From the NCBI RefSeq assembly GCF_028687635.1, contig NZ_JAQTZS010000008.1, positions 1-64,000 of the forward strand: a DNA stretch of 64,000 bases. The letters are read 5' to 3'. A program made the translations under genes and the position numbers. The number at the start of each line of letters is the position of its first letter. The stretch's first letter is position 1. Positions 1 to 10,378 of the stretch are shown one piece after another. This DNA is from Malikia sp. (GTDB lineage Bacteria > Pseudomonadota > Gammaproteobacteria > Burkholderiales > Burkholderiaceae_C). The notes below the pieces were generated by a model. It made no database searches, was not told the DNA's origin, and saw only the letters and a program-made list of their open reading frames with translations.

Positions 1-43
1 CTGACTTTCAGCGGGAGAAAGCTCAAATCATCTTCTGTCATCG

Positions 44-74
44 TTGCGTCCGCAGTTCTTGGTTGCGGACGCAA
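44..74. repeat. perfect 11-bp hairpin upstream of the DUF5666 remnant
   Basis: Arms TTGCGTCCGCA (44-54) and TGCGGACGCAA (64-74) are exact reverse complements around a 9-nt loop. No T-run follows on either strand. A minus-strand frame reading VNNYALAPVAEV then stop (TGA at 80-82) lies just to the right, so the hairpin could follow the end of a lost minus-strand gene or be part of an old element end. Positions 1-110 hold no gene that I recognise. Confidence 0.5.
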
Positions 75-654
75 TCCTGTCAAACCTCGGCCACCGGCGC
101 CAGGGCGTAGTTGTTCACGCGCTTACAATACATCGGCACCACGCGCCAGGCCAACGAGCGCAACGAGCTCTACGGCGTGATCTCCGACAAGGGGACGACA
201 ACCAGCGGTTGCTCGTTCAAGGTCCAGGGCGTGCCGGTGCAGGCCGTCAGCACGACACTGTGCGCGAGCATCGTCAACGGCGACTATGTCGAGGCCAAGG
301 GCCGGATCGTCAACGGTGTACTGGAAGCGACCCGCATCGAGTTCGAAGGTCAGCACAAGACCGAAGACTATTCGGATGACTCGACCGATTCGGACCGTGA
401 CGGTCTGCGTTACAAGAGCCTGACCCCGCCGGCATCGAACAACTCGACGACTCCGGCCAACCCCTCGCGCAGCTTCGAGATTTACGGCAACCTGAGCTGC
501 TCGGCGCTCAACACCGCATGCACGCTGCAGAGCGGAACGGTGAGCTACACCGCAGACCTGAGCTCGGCGAGCTGGGAGCACGGCTCAATCGTCAGCGGCT
601 TCGTCGAGGCCAAAGGCTACCTGTCGGGCAGCAGCTTCAAGGTTTTGACATCCT

Positions 655-674
655 CCCCGCCTTAAAGGGCGGGG
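655..674 (-). repeat. right-end hairpin of the IS; probable 3' end of its omega (re)RNA
   Basis: CCCCGCC (655-661) pairs with GGCGGGG (668-674) around a 6-nt loop. The stem includes the tnpB stop codon, so coding sequence and right-end structure overlap. In TnpB systems the guide RNA scaffold comes from the 3' end of tnpB and the guide from the flank. By that rule the guide here would be DUF5666 sequence just left of 645 read on the minus strand. The RNA itself is inferred; only the hairpin is seen. Confidence 0.5.
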
Positions 675-1744
675 ATTCCTGCTGCCAGACGGCGATGTCC
701 CGCCGCGAGAATGTTCCTGGCCGCGTTCACGTCCCGGTCGTGGACCGTCGCGCACTCGCTGCAAGCCCATTCTCTTATTCGCAAACCCGCCCTACCTTTC
801 GGACTGCTGGCGGGAATGCCCCCGCAGCACGAGCAAGTCTGGGTTGAATACGCTTCGTTGACTACCTCGAAGACGATACCGGCCTGATGGCTCTTGTATT
901 CCAACATCGTCTTGAACATGGCCCAGCCCGCATCCAGCGTGGACTTGGCCATTCTGGTCTTGACCAGCTTGGCGCTGGCCACGTCGCCCACGAAGATGGC
1001 GGCGTTCTGTTGCACCAGGGCGGTGCTCAATTGGTGCAGCGCATCCTTGCGCTGGTTTCTGATCCGGGCGTGAAGGGCCTTGACGCGCCGTTTCTTTCTC
1101 GCCCGCTGGGCGGTGGCCAGCTTTTGCTCATGCGCCCGGTACCAGCGGCCTTCGATACGCTGGCCATCTGAACAAACGGCCGCCTCCTTCAGGCCCAGGT
1201 CGATGCCCACCGCTGCCGTGCCCGCGCTCGGTTTTGCTGGCACCTGCACCGCCACGTTGAAGTACCAGCGGCCCCGGCTGTCCTCGCTGAACGAGCCGGC
1301 GCGCAACTCGTAATCCGACAGACCATAGCTGTCCCACAGGCCGAACTTTTGGCCGGCAAAGTGGATCTGCCCGGCCTTGTAGCGGGCGTGCCCACCCTTG
1401 CACGGAATCCAGCCCAACGAGTATTTCGATGATTGGGGGTTCGATACCCGCCAGTTCAGGCGTGAGCGTTTGAACTGCTTGCGCCGGGTGGCGTATTCAG
1501 CGCAGACGACTTGCACGGTGCCGCTGCCGATGGTGATGCCGTCGCACTGGCTGAACCCGGCGGTGAGCTTTTGCAGGTCGTAGCCACTGAGCCACTGGTG
1601 GCGCTCGCGGATGGCGCGGGCACTGGTCTCGTTGCAGAAGTTGAACACCTGATTGACCTCACGGGCCATCGACGACAGCACGCGGGCGTGCTTGTCCTTG
1701 ATGCGCAGCTGGAGGGTCTTGGTGGCGGTGTTCACGGCGAACAT
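662..1744 (-). CDS. tnpB: RNA-guided nuclease TnpB (IS605 OrfB family)
   Basis: The protein has 360 aa. The RuvC-I Asp is D182 in GIDLGLKE. The zinc finger is CSCC (C304, C307) with CSEC (C328, C331), and the RuvC-III Asp is D338 in HDRDVNAA. At the usual RuvC-II position the sequence reads IFVGDV (G253-D254) where most family members have a Glu. A Glu is instead present just before the zinc finger in VNEAYS (E297), matching the rearranged catalytic site that I recall being described for some TnpB clades. TnpB proteins cut DNA next to a TAM using an omega RNA and help keep the element in place. The gene is alone in its element. Start is ATG 1744; the length is typical for the family. Confidence 0.9.
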   Translation of the reverse strand: MFAVNTATKTLQLRIKDKHARVLSSMAREVNQVFNFCNETSARAIRERHQWLSGYDLQKLTAGFSQCDGITIGSGTVQVVCAEYATRRKQFKRSRLNWRVSNPQSSKYSLGWIPCKGGHARYKAGQIHFAGQKFGLWDSYGLSDYELRAGSFSEDSRGRWYFNVAVQVPAKPSAGTAAVGIDLGLKEAAVCSDGQRIEGRWYRAHEQKLATAQRARKKRRVKALHARIRNQRKDALHQLSTALVQQNAAIFVGDVASAKLVKTRMAKSTLDAGWAMFKTMLEYKSHQAGIVFEVVNEAYSTQTCSCCGGIPASSPKGRAGLRIREWACSECATVHDRDVNAARNILAAGHRRLAAGIPAL

Positions 1745-1772
1745 GATAGGGCATGGACTGCGCAGCAGGCTA

Positions 1773-1819
1773 CAGGCCGTACCGGCCTGATCGCTCGAAC
1801 CTCGGGCTGAACCCCGAGG
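1773..1819 (-). repeat. left-end hairpins of the first IS
   Basis: Two stems lie between the tnpB start and the left end: CAGGCCG/CGGCCTG (1773-1779 with 1783-1789) and CCTCGGG/CCCGAGG (1800-1806 with 1813-1819). Subterminal hairpins of this kind are what HUH transposases recognise in IS200/IS605 elements. Confidence 0.55.
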
Positions 1820-1877
1820 CTTGCCGCTCAGTTCTGGTCAAGATCGAGTCCAAGAGCAGCAGCTACTGATAGCTACT

Positions 1878-1905
1878 GAGCCTGGCGCACCAGACGGCGC
1901 CCGGC

Positions 1906-1907
<2 letters not shown>
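1878..1907. terminator. hairpin between the DUF5666 remnant and livF
   Basis: GAGCCTGGCGC (1878-1888) pairs with GCGCCCGGCTC (1897-1907) with a single mismatch and overlaps the livF stop. There is no T-run, so efficiency as an intrinsic terminator is doubtful. A direct repeat AGCTACTGA (1861-1869 and 1871-1879) lies beside it. Confidence 0.4.
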
Positions 1908-2622
<715 letters not shown>

Positions 2623-2623
2623 A

Positions 2624-3394
2624 TCAATGTGCTCCGGTGCCCAGATAGGCTTCGATGACTTTTTCGTTGTGCTGCACCTCGGCTGGCGTACCAGCGGCCA
2701 GCAGCTTGCCGTACTCGAGCACGGTGACGCGGTCGCACAGGCCCATGACCAGCTTGACGTCGTGCTCGATCAGCAGCACGGTGCGGTTGTCCTGCCGGAT
2801 GCGCTCGATCAGCTCGCGCAGCATGACCTTCTCGGTCGCGTTCATGCCGGCGGCCGGCTCGTCGAGCGCGATCAGCTGCGGGTCGGTCGCCAGCGCGCGG
2901 GCGATCTCGAGCCGGCGCTGGTCGCCGTAGCTCAGCGTGCGCGCCTTGAAATCGGCGTACTTGCCGATGCCGACATAGTCGAGCAGTTCGCGCGCGCGCT
3001 CCATGATCGCGCGCTCCTCGGCCTTGAAGCCGGGCGTGCGCAGGATCGCGCCCAGCAGGCCCGACTGGGTGCGCAGGTGGCGGCCCACCATCACGTTCTC
3101 CAGCGCGGTCATCTCGGAGAACAGCCGGATGTTCTGGAAGGTGCGCGCGATGCCGGCCTTGGCCACCTCGTGCACCGCCGTCGGCCGGTAGGGCTTGCCG
3201 CCGAGCTCGAAAGTTCCGCTGTCGGGCGTGTAGAGCCCGGTGATGACGTTGAAGAAGGTGGTCTTGCCGGCGCCGTTGGGGCCGATCAGACCGTAGACCT
3301 GGCCACGCTCGATGGTGAGCCCGACCTCGGACAAGGCCTGCAGGCCGCCGAAGCGTTTCGAGATGCCAGCGACTTTCAGTACGGTTTCTGCCAT
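2624..3394 (-). CDS. livG: branched-chain amino acid ABC transporter, ATP-binding protein LivG
   Basis: The protein has 256 aa from ATG 3394 (MAETVLKVAG), chosen because AAGGA lies 6 nt upstream; a longer frame reaches 3439 but would run into livM. Walker A is GPNGAGKTT (38-46). A LSYGDQRRLEIARAL signature and a LIALDEPAAGMN Walker B follow. The extended ATEKVMLRELIERI insert separates LivG from LivF. The gap to livM is 16 nt. It is a subunit of the same importer. Confidence 0.95.
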   Translation of the reverse strand: MAETVLKVAGISKRFGGLQALSEVGLTIERGQVYGLIGPNGAGKTTFFNVITGLYTPDSGTFELGGKPYRPTAVHEVAKAGIARTFQNIRLFSEMTALENVMVGRHLRTQSGLLGAILRTPGFKAEERAIMERARELLDYVGIGKYADFKARTLSYGDQRRLEIARALATDPQLIALDEPAAGMNATEKVMLRELIERIRQDNRTVLLIEHDVKLVMGLCDRVTVLEYGKLLAAGTPAEVQHNEKVIEAYLGTGAH

Positions 3395-3410
3395 GGTTTT
3401 TCCTTGCGGC

Positions 3411-4487
3411 TCACTTGACATGCTGCAGGCTCTTGCCATGCTCGGAGGTCGGCCACAGGCCGCGCGGACGCACCAGCATCACGATGATCATGGCCAGCGC
3501 GGTCAGCAGCTGGCGCAGGATCGAGGCATCCAGTCGCCCGTCGGTCATGGCCTGCAGGGGACCGGCCACATAGCGCAGCACCTCGGGCAGCGCCGACAGC
3601 AGCACCGCGCCCAGGATCACGCCGGGCAGGTGGCCGATGCCGCCAAGCACGACCATCGCGACGATCATGACCGATTCGAGCAGGCTGAACGATTCGGGCG
3701 AGATGAAGCCCTGGAAGCCCGCGAACATCGAGCCCGAGATGCCACCGAAGCTCGCGCCCATGCCGAAGGCCAGCAGCTTCATGTTGCGGGTGTTGATGCC
3801 CATCGCCTTGGCGGCGATCTCGTCCTCGCGGATCGCCATCCAGGCGCGGCCGATGCGCGAATACTCGATCCGGTGCGAGACCAGCACCACCCCCAGCACC
3901 AGCGCCAGGAACAGGTAGTAGTAGAGCGTGACCGAGGCGATCTCGAAGCCGAACAGTTCGAGCTTCTTGCCGAAGTTGAGACCGAACAGGTGGATGGCGT
4001 CGATCTGGTCGATGCCCTTGGGGCCGTTGGTGATGTTGACCGGATGGTCCAGGTTGTTCATGAAGACGCGGATGATCTCGCCGAAACCCAGCGTCACGAT
4101 CGCCAGGTAGTCGCCGCGCAGCTTGAGCGTGGGCGCGCCCAGCAGCACGCCGGCGATGCCGGCCAGCAGCGCCGCCAGCGGCACGATGACGAGCAGCGAC
4201 ATGTGCATGCCTTGCGGGAACAGCGCGGCGATGGCCGGGAAGGTGTCGATCAGGTGCGGCGAGGACAGCAGGCCGTAGAGATAGGCGCCGACCGCGAAGA
4301 AGGCGACGTAGCCCAGGTCGAGCAGGCCGGCATAACCGACCACGATGTTGAGGCCCAGCGCCAGCATCACGTAAAGCAGCGCCATGTCGGCGATGCGCAC
4401 CCAGGCATTGCCGAAGCCCTGCAACAGCAGCGGCAGCACCAGCAGCGCCAGCGCGAACAGCAGCGTTTGGAATTTGTTCAGTTTCAT
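3411..4487 (-). CDS. livM: branched-chain amino acid ABC transporter, permease LivM
   Basis: The protein has 358 aa with about ten hydrophobic segments. The LivM features GYAGLLDLGYVAFFAVGAY and RIGRAWMAIREDEIAA (the coupling loop that contacts the ATPases) are both present. It forms the transmembrane pore together with LivH. It lies 18 nt downstream of livH. Confidence 0.95.
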   Translation of the reverse strand: MKLNKFQTLLFALALLVLPLLLQGFGNAWVRIADMALLYVMLALGLNIVVGYAGLLDLGYVAFFAVGAYLYGLLSSPHLIDTFPAIAALFPQGMHMSLLVIVPLAALLAGIAGVLLGAPTLKLRGDYLAIVTLGFGEIIRVFMNNLDHPVNITNGPKGIDQIDAIHLFGLNFGKKLELFGFEIASVTLYYYLFLALVLGVVLVSHRIEYSRIGRAWMAIREDEIAAKAMGINTRNMKLLAFGMGASFGGISGSMFAGFQGFISPESFSLLESVMIVAMVVLGGIGHLPGVILGAVLLSALPEVLRYVAGPLQAMTDGRLDASILRQLLTALAMIIVMLVRPRGLWPTSEHGKSLQHVK

Positions 4488-4505
4488 GGGGTACTCCGGT
4501 TCCCG

Positions 4506-5435
4506 TCAGGCGCGGTCGGCCACGCGCTCGCCCAGCAGGCCCGAGGGGCGCAGGGTCAGCATGATGATCAGCACGACGAAGGCGAAGATGTCGGTGTAGT
4601 GGCTGCCCAGCACGCCGCCGGTCAGCTCGCCGATATAGCCCGAGCCGATCGCCTCGATCAGGCCCAGCAGCAGGCCGCCGACCACGGCGCCGGCCAGGTT
4701 GCCAATGCCGCCGAACACCGCCGCCGTGAAGGCCTTGAGACCCGGCAGCATGCCCATGGTGTGCTGCACCGTGCCGTAGTTGGAGGCCCACATCACGCCC
4801 GCGATGGTCGCCAGCACGGCGCCGATCACGAAGGTCGAGCCGATCACGAAATCGGGCCTGACCCCCATCAGGCTGGCCACGCGCGGGTTCTCGGAGGTCG
4901 CGCGCATCGCGCGGCCGAGCTTGGTCGAGTTGACCAGCCACATCAGCACCGCCAGCGACACGGCGGTCAGGCCCAGGATCATGATCTGGGTCGGCGTGAT
5001 CACCGCGCCACCGAACTCGTAGGGCGTGCTCGGCAGCAGGGTCGGGAAGGACTTGTAGTTCGGCTTCCAGATGATCATGGCCAGCGTCTGCAGCAGGATG
5101 CTCATGCCCATCGCGGTCAGCATCGGCGCCAGCTTGGGGCTGTTGCGCAGGCGCCGGTAGGCGACACGTTCGATGGTCCAGTTGAGCGCGGCGGCCACCA
5201 CGCTGGCCAGCGCCATCGCGACCAGCAGCACGAGCCAGCCCGGCAGACCGGGAAAGGCCTCCTGCAGCAGGCCGACCAGGGTCCAGCAGGTCAAGGCACC
5301 GACCATCAACACCTCGCCATGGGCGAAGTTGATCAGATTGACGATGCCGTAGACCATGGTGTAGCCCAGCGCGACCAGGGCATACATGCTGCCCAGCACC
5401 AGACCGTTGATGATCTGCTGAAGCAAGACTTCCAT
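4506..5435 (-). CDS. livH: branched-chain amino acid ABC transporter, permease LivH
   Basis: The protein has 309 aa and is strongly hydrophobic. The LivH signature NLINFAHGEVLMVGA is near the N-terminus and LGRAMRATSENPRVASLMG forms the coupling loop. It is the first gene of the operon. No periplasmic binding protein (LivJ/K type) is found here or elsewhere in the window, so the system must use one encoded elsewhere. Confidence 0.95.
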   Translation of the reverse strand: MEVLLQQIINGLVLGSMYALVALGYTMVYGIVNLINFAHGEVLMVGALTCWTLVGLLQEAFPGLPGWLVLLVAMALASVVAAALNWTIERVAYRRLRNSPKLAPMLTAMGMSILLQTLAMIIWKPNYKSFPTLLPSTPYEFGGAVITPTQIMILGLTAVSLAVLMWLVNSTKLGRAMRATSENPRVASLMGVRPDFVIGSTFVIGAVLATIAGVMWASNYGTVQHTMGMLPGLKAFTAAVFGGIGNLAGAVVGGLLLGLIEAIGSGYIGELTGGVLGSHYTDIFAFVVLIIMLTLRPSGLLGERVADRA

Positions 5436-5748
5436 AATGACTCCATTGACTGATGGCCCTTCCCGGAAGGGTGAGGGCAGGTGCGCCGATTGTATGCAGC
5501 CGGGTTGCCGCAGAGGTCCTGAGCGCTAGTGGTTTACCCGCAGGCCAGCGCGGGGGCGGCATCAGGCGACTCGGTGCCACTGACGCCGGTTTGCGCTGAC
5601 TTCACGCCCAGCCTGAAATAATATATACAAAAATAAAGAGAATATAAAACAAGGCAATCATCTTGTTAAACCAAGAAAAAAATAATAAATTTGCCTTTTC
5701 ATCGCTTAAAACTTACAGTCATCGCTCACGATCTACTTCGTTGCAGCG
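5436..5748. other. intergenic region between livH and the PilZ-like gene
   Basis: This 313-bp stretch has no credible gene. The half near livH is GC-rich with a small hairpin CCCTTCCCGGAAGGG. The half near 5749 (about 5610-5710) is strikingly A/T-rich with several A-tracts and TATA-like words, in sharp contrast to both flanks. It presumably holds the promoters of the two divergent genes, but no clear -35/-10 pair could be fixed. Confidence 0.5.
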
Positions 5749-7317
5749 ATGGACTCGAACACCGAAGCCCGGCCTCTGCTGGCCGTCTCCCCCGAGCGGC
5801 ATCTGCTCGAGGGCTGTGTGTCGACGCAGTCGCTCAAGGAGCGGCTGCCGACCGGCAGCGCGCTGGCGGCGCTGGGGCAGCTCAGGCAATGGCTGGCCGA
5901 ACTGGTCGAGCTGAGGCAATGCCCGCTGGAACACTGGCTGGACCTGATCGGGCAGATCGAAAAACTGGCCGAGTACCACCAGCTCCGCCTGGTGCCGCAG
6001 TACCTCGACGCGCAGCGCATGCGCAAGCTCAGCGAGAGCGAGATCTGGCGCACGACCTTTGGCTACTGGCAGCAACTGGGCCACGCCTACCTGCAATGCC
6101 TGCTGCGCTACCAGGCGGAACCCGACGAGGTACGAAATTTCCGATCCCGGCTGCCGCTGGTGCTGACCCGTCTGTTGCACACCCTGGCCCGGCAGCACGA
6201 ATGGTCACTGTTGCGCTATGCGCATGTCGAAGAGCGCATCTGGCGCGACCTCGGCCAGTGCTACCTGCTGGCGGAAAGCTGGGGGCTGGCCGAACGGCGC
6301 TGCGTCCTGCACGAAGGCCGGCCGGGCGAATCGACGCCCAAGCAGGAACTGCTCAAGACCCTGATGCTGTCGATGGCGGCGCCCGATGCCCTGGCGCCGG
6401 TCCAGCTGTACATAGCGGAACGCCTCTCGGCCCACCTGAGCCCCTATTTCGCGCTGCACACCACGGCAGGTCCCGGCTGCGCCTTCTGCTTCGACCTGTC
6501 GCTACACCAGCCGCCGACGCGGGTAGCAGGCGGCGCGGCGGCGACGACCGCACCGCTGTCGCGCTTCTTCGGTGCGGGAACCTCGGCGCTGGCGCTGCAG
6601 AAACTGATCACGCAGGCGCAACAACATGGCCAACTGACCCGCGAGGTCGGCTTGGGCAGCGAATTCTCGCGGGCCGACCTGCTGGCAACGCTGCACCACC
6701 TGGAGCGCCACTGGGCGGATGCCAGGCCAGCCCGACGCAGCAAGCGCGAGCCCACCCTGTCCCGCATGACCGTGCTGCCGGGCCTGTTGCCGGCGCTGCG
6801 CTGGCTGGGACAGCTGCAGGAAGGCGGCAAGGGCGCGATGCCCATTCCACTCAGGGCCGAGAGCTGGGTCGTCTCCGACCACAGCGCGGAAGGATTCGGC
6901 GCCACGCTGCCCGCGCAACCATCCGACTGGCTAACGGTCGGCACGCTGATCGGCACGCGGGTGCAAAGCGCCGCAGCCATGCGCATGGGACTGTTGCGGC
7001 GCATCACGGCCGAGACCGACACGCACTATCGCATCGGAGTCGAACTGATCGGCCAGCAGGCCGTCCGCGTGAACTTGCGCCCCGTCCTGCCGCATCAGGA
7101 CGGTGGCCCCATGTCGAAGGGCCAGACCGCCATCCTGCTCAGCCTTCGCCCCGACGAACAGGATGCGGTGGAATTGTTGCTGCCACCCGATGCGCTTGGA
7201 CTGCGCCGCCTGCAGATGCAGCTGGGAACACGCCACTTCATCATCGAGACGCTCGAACTGGTCGAACAGGGCCGTGACTACCGACGCGTTCGTTACCGGC
7301 TGTTGCCGCTGGGCTGA
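5749..7317 (+). CDS. hypothetical protein with a PilZ-like C-terminal domain
   Basis: The protein has 522 aa, with no signal peptide or membrane segment. The first 350 residues are helical and Leu/Gln-rich and match no domain I can name. The last 130 residues read WVVSDHSAEGFG, then a VGTLIGTRV strand, then MGLLRRIT and YRIGVELIG. This follows the DxSxxG...vG.liG...GvVRr...vGvEl layout of atypical PilZ domains seen in betaproteobacteria. The canonical RxxxR c-di-GMP motif is not evident, so ligand binding is uncertain. The start lacks a clear Shine-Dalgarno. It is followed by the tRNA-Lys array on the other strand. Confidence 0.7.
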   Translation: MDSNTEARPLLAVSPERHLLEGCVSTQSLKERLPTGSALAALGQLRQWLAELVELRQCPLEHWLDLIGQIEKLAEYHQLRLVPQYLDAQRMRKLSESEIWRTTFGYWQQLGHAYLQCLLRYQAEPDEVRNFRSRLPLVLTRLLHTLARQHEWSLLRYAHVEERIWRDLGQCYLLAESWGLAERRCVLHEGRPGESTPKQELLKTLMLSMAAPDALAPVQLYIAERLSAHLSPYFALHTTAGPGCAFCFDLSLHQPPTRVAGGAAATTAPLSRFFGAGTSALALQKLITQAQQHGQLTREVGLGSEFSRADLLATLHHLERHWADARPARRSKREPTLSRMTVLPGLLPALRWLGQLQEGGKGAMPIPLRAESWVVSDHSAEGFGATLPAQPSDWLTVGTLIGTRVQSAAAMRMGLLRRITAETDTHYRIGVELIGQQAVRVNLRPVLPHQDGGPMSKGQTAILLSLRPDEQDAVELLLPPDALGLRRLQMQLGTRHFIIETLELVEQGRDYRRVRYRLLPLG

Positions 7318-7327
7318 AGCCAGCCGG

Positions 7328-7364
7328 AAAAAACAAAAGCCCCACAGCTTGTGGCTGCGGGGCT
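7328..7364 (-). terminator. Rho-independent terminator of the tRNA-Lys array
   Basis: On the minus strand an AGCCCC...GGGGCT stem (7338-7364), with an inner CAGC/GCTG pairing and one mismatch, is followed by TTTTGTTTTTT (7338 back to 7328). It lies directly downstream of the last tRNA. Confidence 0.85.
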
Positions 7365-7369
7365 ATGTA

Positions 7370-7445
7370 TGGTGGGTCGTGCGGGACTCGAACCTGCGAC
7401 CAATTGATTAAAAGTCAACTGCTCTACCAACTGAGCTAACGACCC
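7370..7445 (-). tRNA. tRNA-Lys(TTT)
   Basis: A 76-nt cloverleaf with encoded CCA. The acceptor 5' end is GGGTCGT, the D-arm contains GCTCAGTTGGTAGAGC, the anticodon loop is CTTTTAA (anticodon TTT), and the T-arm contains GGTTCGAGTCC. Confidence 0.95.
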
Positions 7446-7515
7446 AATCGAGCGTGATGAATCGCCATCTGCTCGAAAACTGAATGCTGAAGACTGTCGT
7501 CTGCAGCAGCTTGAA

Positions 7516-7591
7516 TGGTGGGTCCTGAGTGACTCGAACACTCGACCTACGGATTAAGAGTCCGCTGCTCTACCAACTGAGCTAAGAACCC
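7516..7591 (-). tRNA. tRNA-Lys(CTT), copy 1
   Basis: A 76-nt cloverleaf with encoded CCA. The acceptor is GGGTTCT/AGGACCC, the anticodon loop is CTCTTAA (anticodon CTT), and the T-arm contains GTTCGAGTC. It appears identical to the copy at 7679-7754. Confidence 0.95.
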
Positions 7592-7678
7592 ATTCAATCT
7601 GGCACCAGTCGCCTCATGAGACAACTGAACTTCCTTGACGGAAGAAGGCTTGCAGCGGCCAAGCTGCTCCTCGGTATT

Positions 7679-7754
7679 TGGTGGGTCCTGAGTGACTCGA
7701 ACACTCGACCTACGGATTAAGAGTCCGCTGCTCTACCAACTGAGCTAAGAACCC
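7679..7754 (-). tRNA. tRNA-Lys(CTT), copy 2
   Basis: A 76-nt cloverleaf with encoded CCA and anticodon CTT, the same sequence as the copy at 7516-7591. It is the promoter-proximal gene of the array. The 87-nt spacer that separates it from copy 1 is unrelated to the 70-nt spacer further on, so the duplication is not recent at the spacer level or the spacers have drifted. Confidence 0.95.
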
Positions 7755-7812
7755 GAGAAGCGGCTATTATCGCACAAAACCGGCATGCCGAAAAATCGGC
7801 GACAATTTTTTC

Positions 7813-8511
7813 ATGAACGATACACAAGCCAAACCGCCCCGCTCCAACAATTCCTCCAGCCAGCCGCGTCGGCGCCGTGGTCCGGCCCCGGCCAGCCAGG
7901 GCCAGGCACGCGCGCAGGCGCCGGCCCATCCCGTGCTCCAGCAGTTGGCCGACTGGTATCCCAAGCTGTTCGGCGAACAGCCGCGCCCGCTCAAGCGCGG
8001 CATCTACGCCGACCTGCTGGCCGCCCAGCCCGAGGGGCTGGAGGCGGAGGGCCTCAAGGCGGCGCTGGCGCTGCACACCCGCTCGACCCGCTACCTCAGC
8101 GGCGTCGCGGCCGGTCAGGCCCGCCATGATCTGGCGGGCCAGGCGGTCGAGGACATGGCGCCCGAGCATGTGCTGCATGCCTTGCTGGAAGTCCACCGCC
8201 GCCGCCAGACGCGCAGCCAGGAAGACCTCCGCCCCAAGCTGCGCCAGCGCATCGCTCAGGCCTTCGAGGCCTCGGGGCTGAGCCGCGAGGACTACGCCGT
8301 GCTGCTGCCCAGTCGCGACCCGGCGGTGCAGGCGCTGTTTGACCAGGCGCTCGACGAGGCGGCCGCGCGCGCGGCCAAGGACGCCGCGCTGCACCGCGCC
8401 TACAGCGCCAGCGGTCTGGAGCCGGCCGCCTTCGCCGACAGCTACGGTCTGCCAGCGGCCGAGGTCCAGCGCATGCTGGAACGCGTCAAGCGCCGCAGCC
8501 AGCAGACCTGA
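7813..8511 (+). CDS. proQ: ProQ/FinO-family RNA chaperone
   Basis: The protein has 232 aa. Residues 1-38 are a basic, Pro/Gln/Arg-rich tail. Residues about 40-145 form the ProQ/FinO domain, with LADWYPKLFGEQPRPLKRGIYADLL, the ALALHTRSTRYL helix and basic residues that bind the 3' stem and tail of RNAs. An Ala/Arg/Glu-rich helical tail follows. These proteins stabilise sRNAs and mRNA 3' ends. The start has no clear Shine-Dalgarno (ATTTTTTC precedes ATG), so the initiator is moderately certain. The gene is monocistronic. Confidence 0.85.
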   Translation: MNDTQAKPPRSNNSSSQPRRRRGPAPASQGQARAQAPAHPVLQQLADWYPKLFGEQPRPLKRGIYADLLAAQPEGLEAEGLKAALALHTRSTRYLSGVAAGQARHDLAGQAVEDMAPEHVLHALLEVHRRRQTRSQEDLRPKLRQRIAQAFEASGLSREDYAVLLPSRDPAVQALFDQALDEAAARAAKDAALHRAYSASGLEPAAFADSYGLPAAEVQRMLERVKRRSQQT

Positions 8512-8527
8512 AGCGGCCCGCACCCAT

Positions 8528-8556
8528 GCAAAAAGCCCCGAGAAGGGGCTTTTTGC
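8528..8556. terminator. bidirectional terminator between proQ and purB
   Basis: Arms GCAAAAAGCCCC (8528-8539) and GGGGCTTTTTGC (8545-8556) are perfectly complementary. The A-tract and T-tract serve both strands. It lies between two convergent genes. Confidence 0.9.
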
Positions 8557-8589
8557 TGCGCGATCCGTCCCTGAAGAACGGATTTGTCG

Positions 8590-10378
<1,789 letters not shown>

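Larger units (their letters stand above)
645..1836 (-). mobile_element. IS200/IS605-type element carrying only tnpB
   Basis: The limits come from the break and resumption of the DUF5666 frame and are good to about 3 bp, because GTT occurs at both edges. There is no target duplication and no terminal inverted repeat, as expected for this superfamily. Subterminal hairpins lie at the right end (655-674) and left end (1773-1789, 1800-1819). The pentamer TTGAC on the minus strand directly abuts the left end if the edge is at 1836, which resembles known IS605 target/TAM sequences. No tnpA is present, so mobility would need a transposase in trans. Confidence 0.8.
111..1869 (+). pseudogene. DUF5666-type protein gene, 5'-truncated and interrupted by an IS
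   Basis: The frame from TTG 111 to 644 encodes two repeats of a DUF5666-like beta domain: ELYGVIS...GDYVEAKGRI and then EIYGNLS...SGFVEAKGYL. An in-frame stop (108-110) lies directly before 111 and there is no signal peptide or lipobox, so the 5' end is missing. At 645 the frame runs into IS sequence and stops at 663-665. Past the element it resumes in frame as VKIESKSSSY and stops at 1867-1869. Removing 645-1836 gives FKVVKIESK; removing 645-1833 gives FKVLVKIESK. Both are open, so the split is a clean insertion. The function of DUF5666 proteins is not established; many are exported. Confidence 0.75.

Noticed and set aside
3312-5453. 713-codon plus-strand frame over the liv genes
   Set aside because: His/Gln/Asp-rich product typical of an antisense shadow; the minus strand encodes LivH, LivM and LivG with all motifs.
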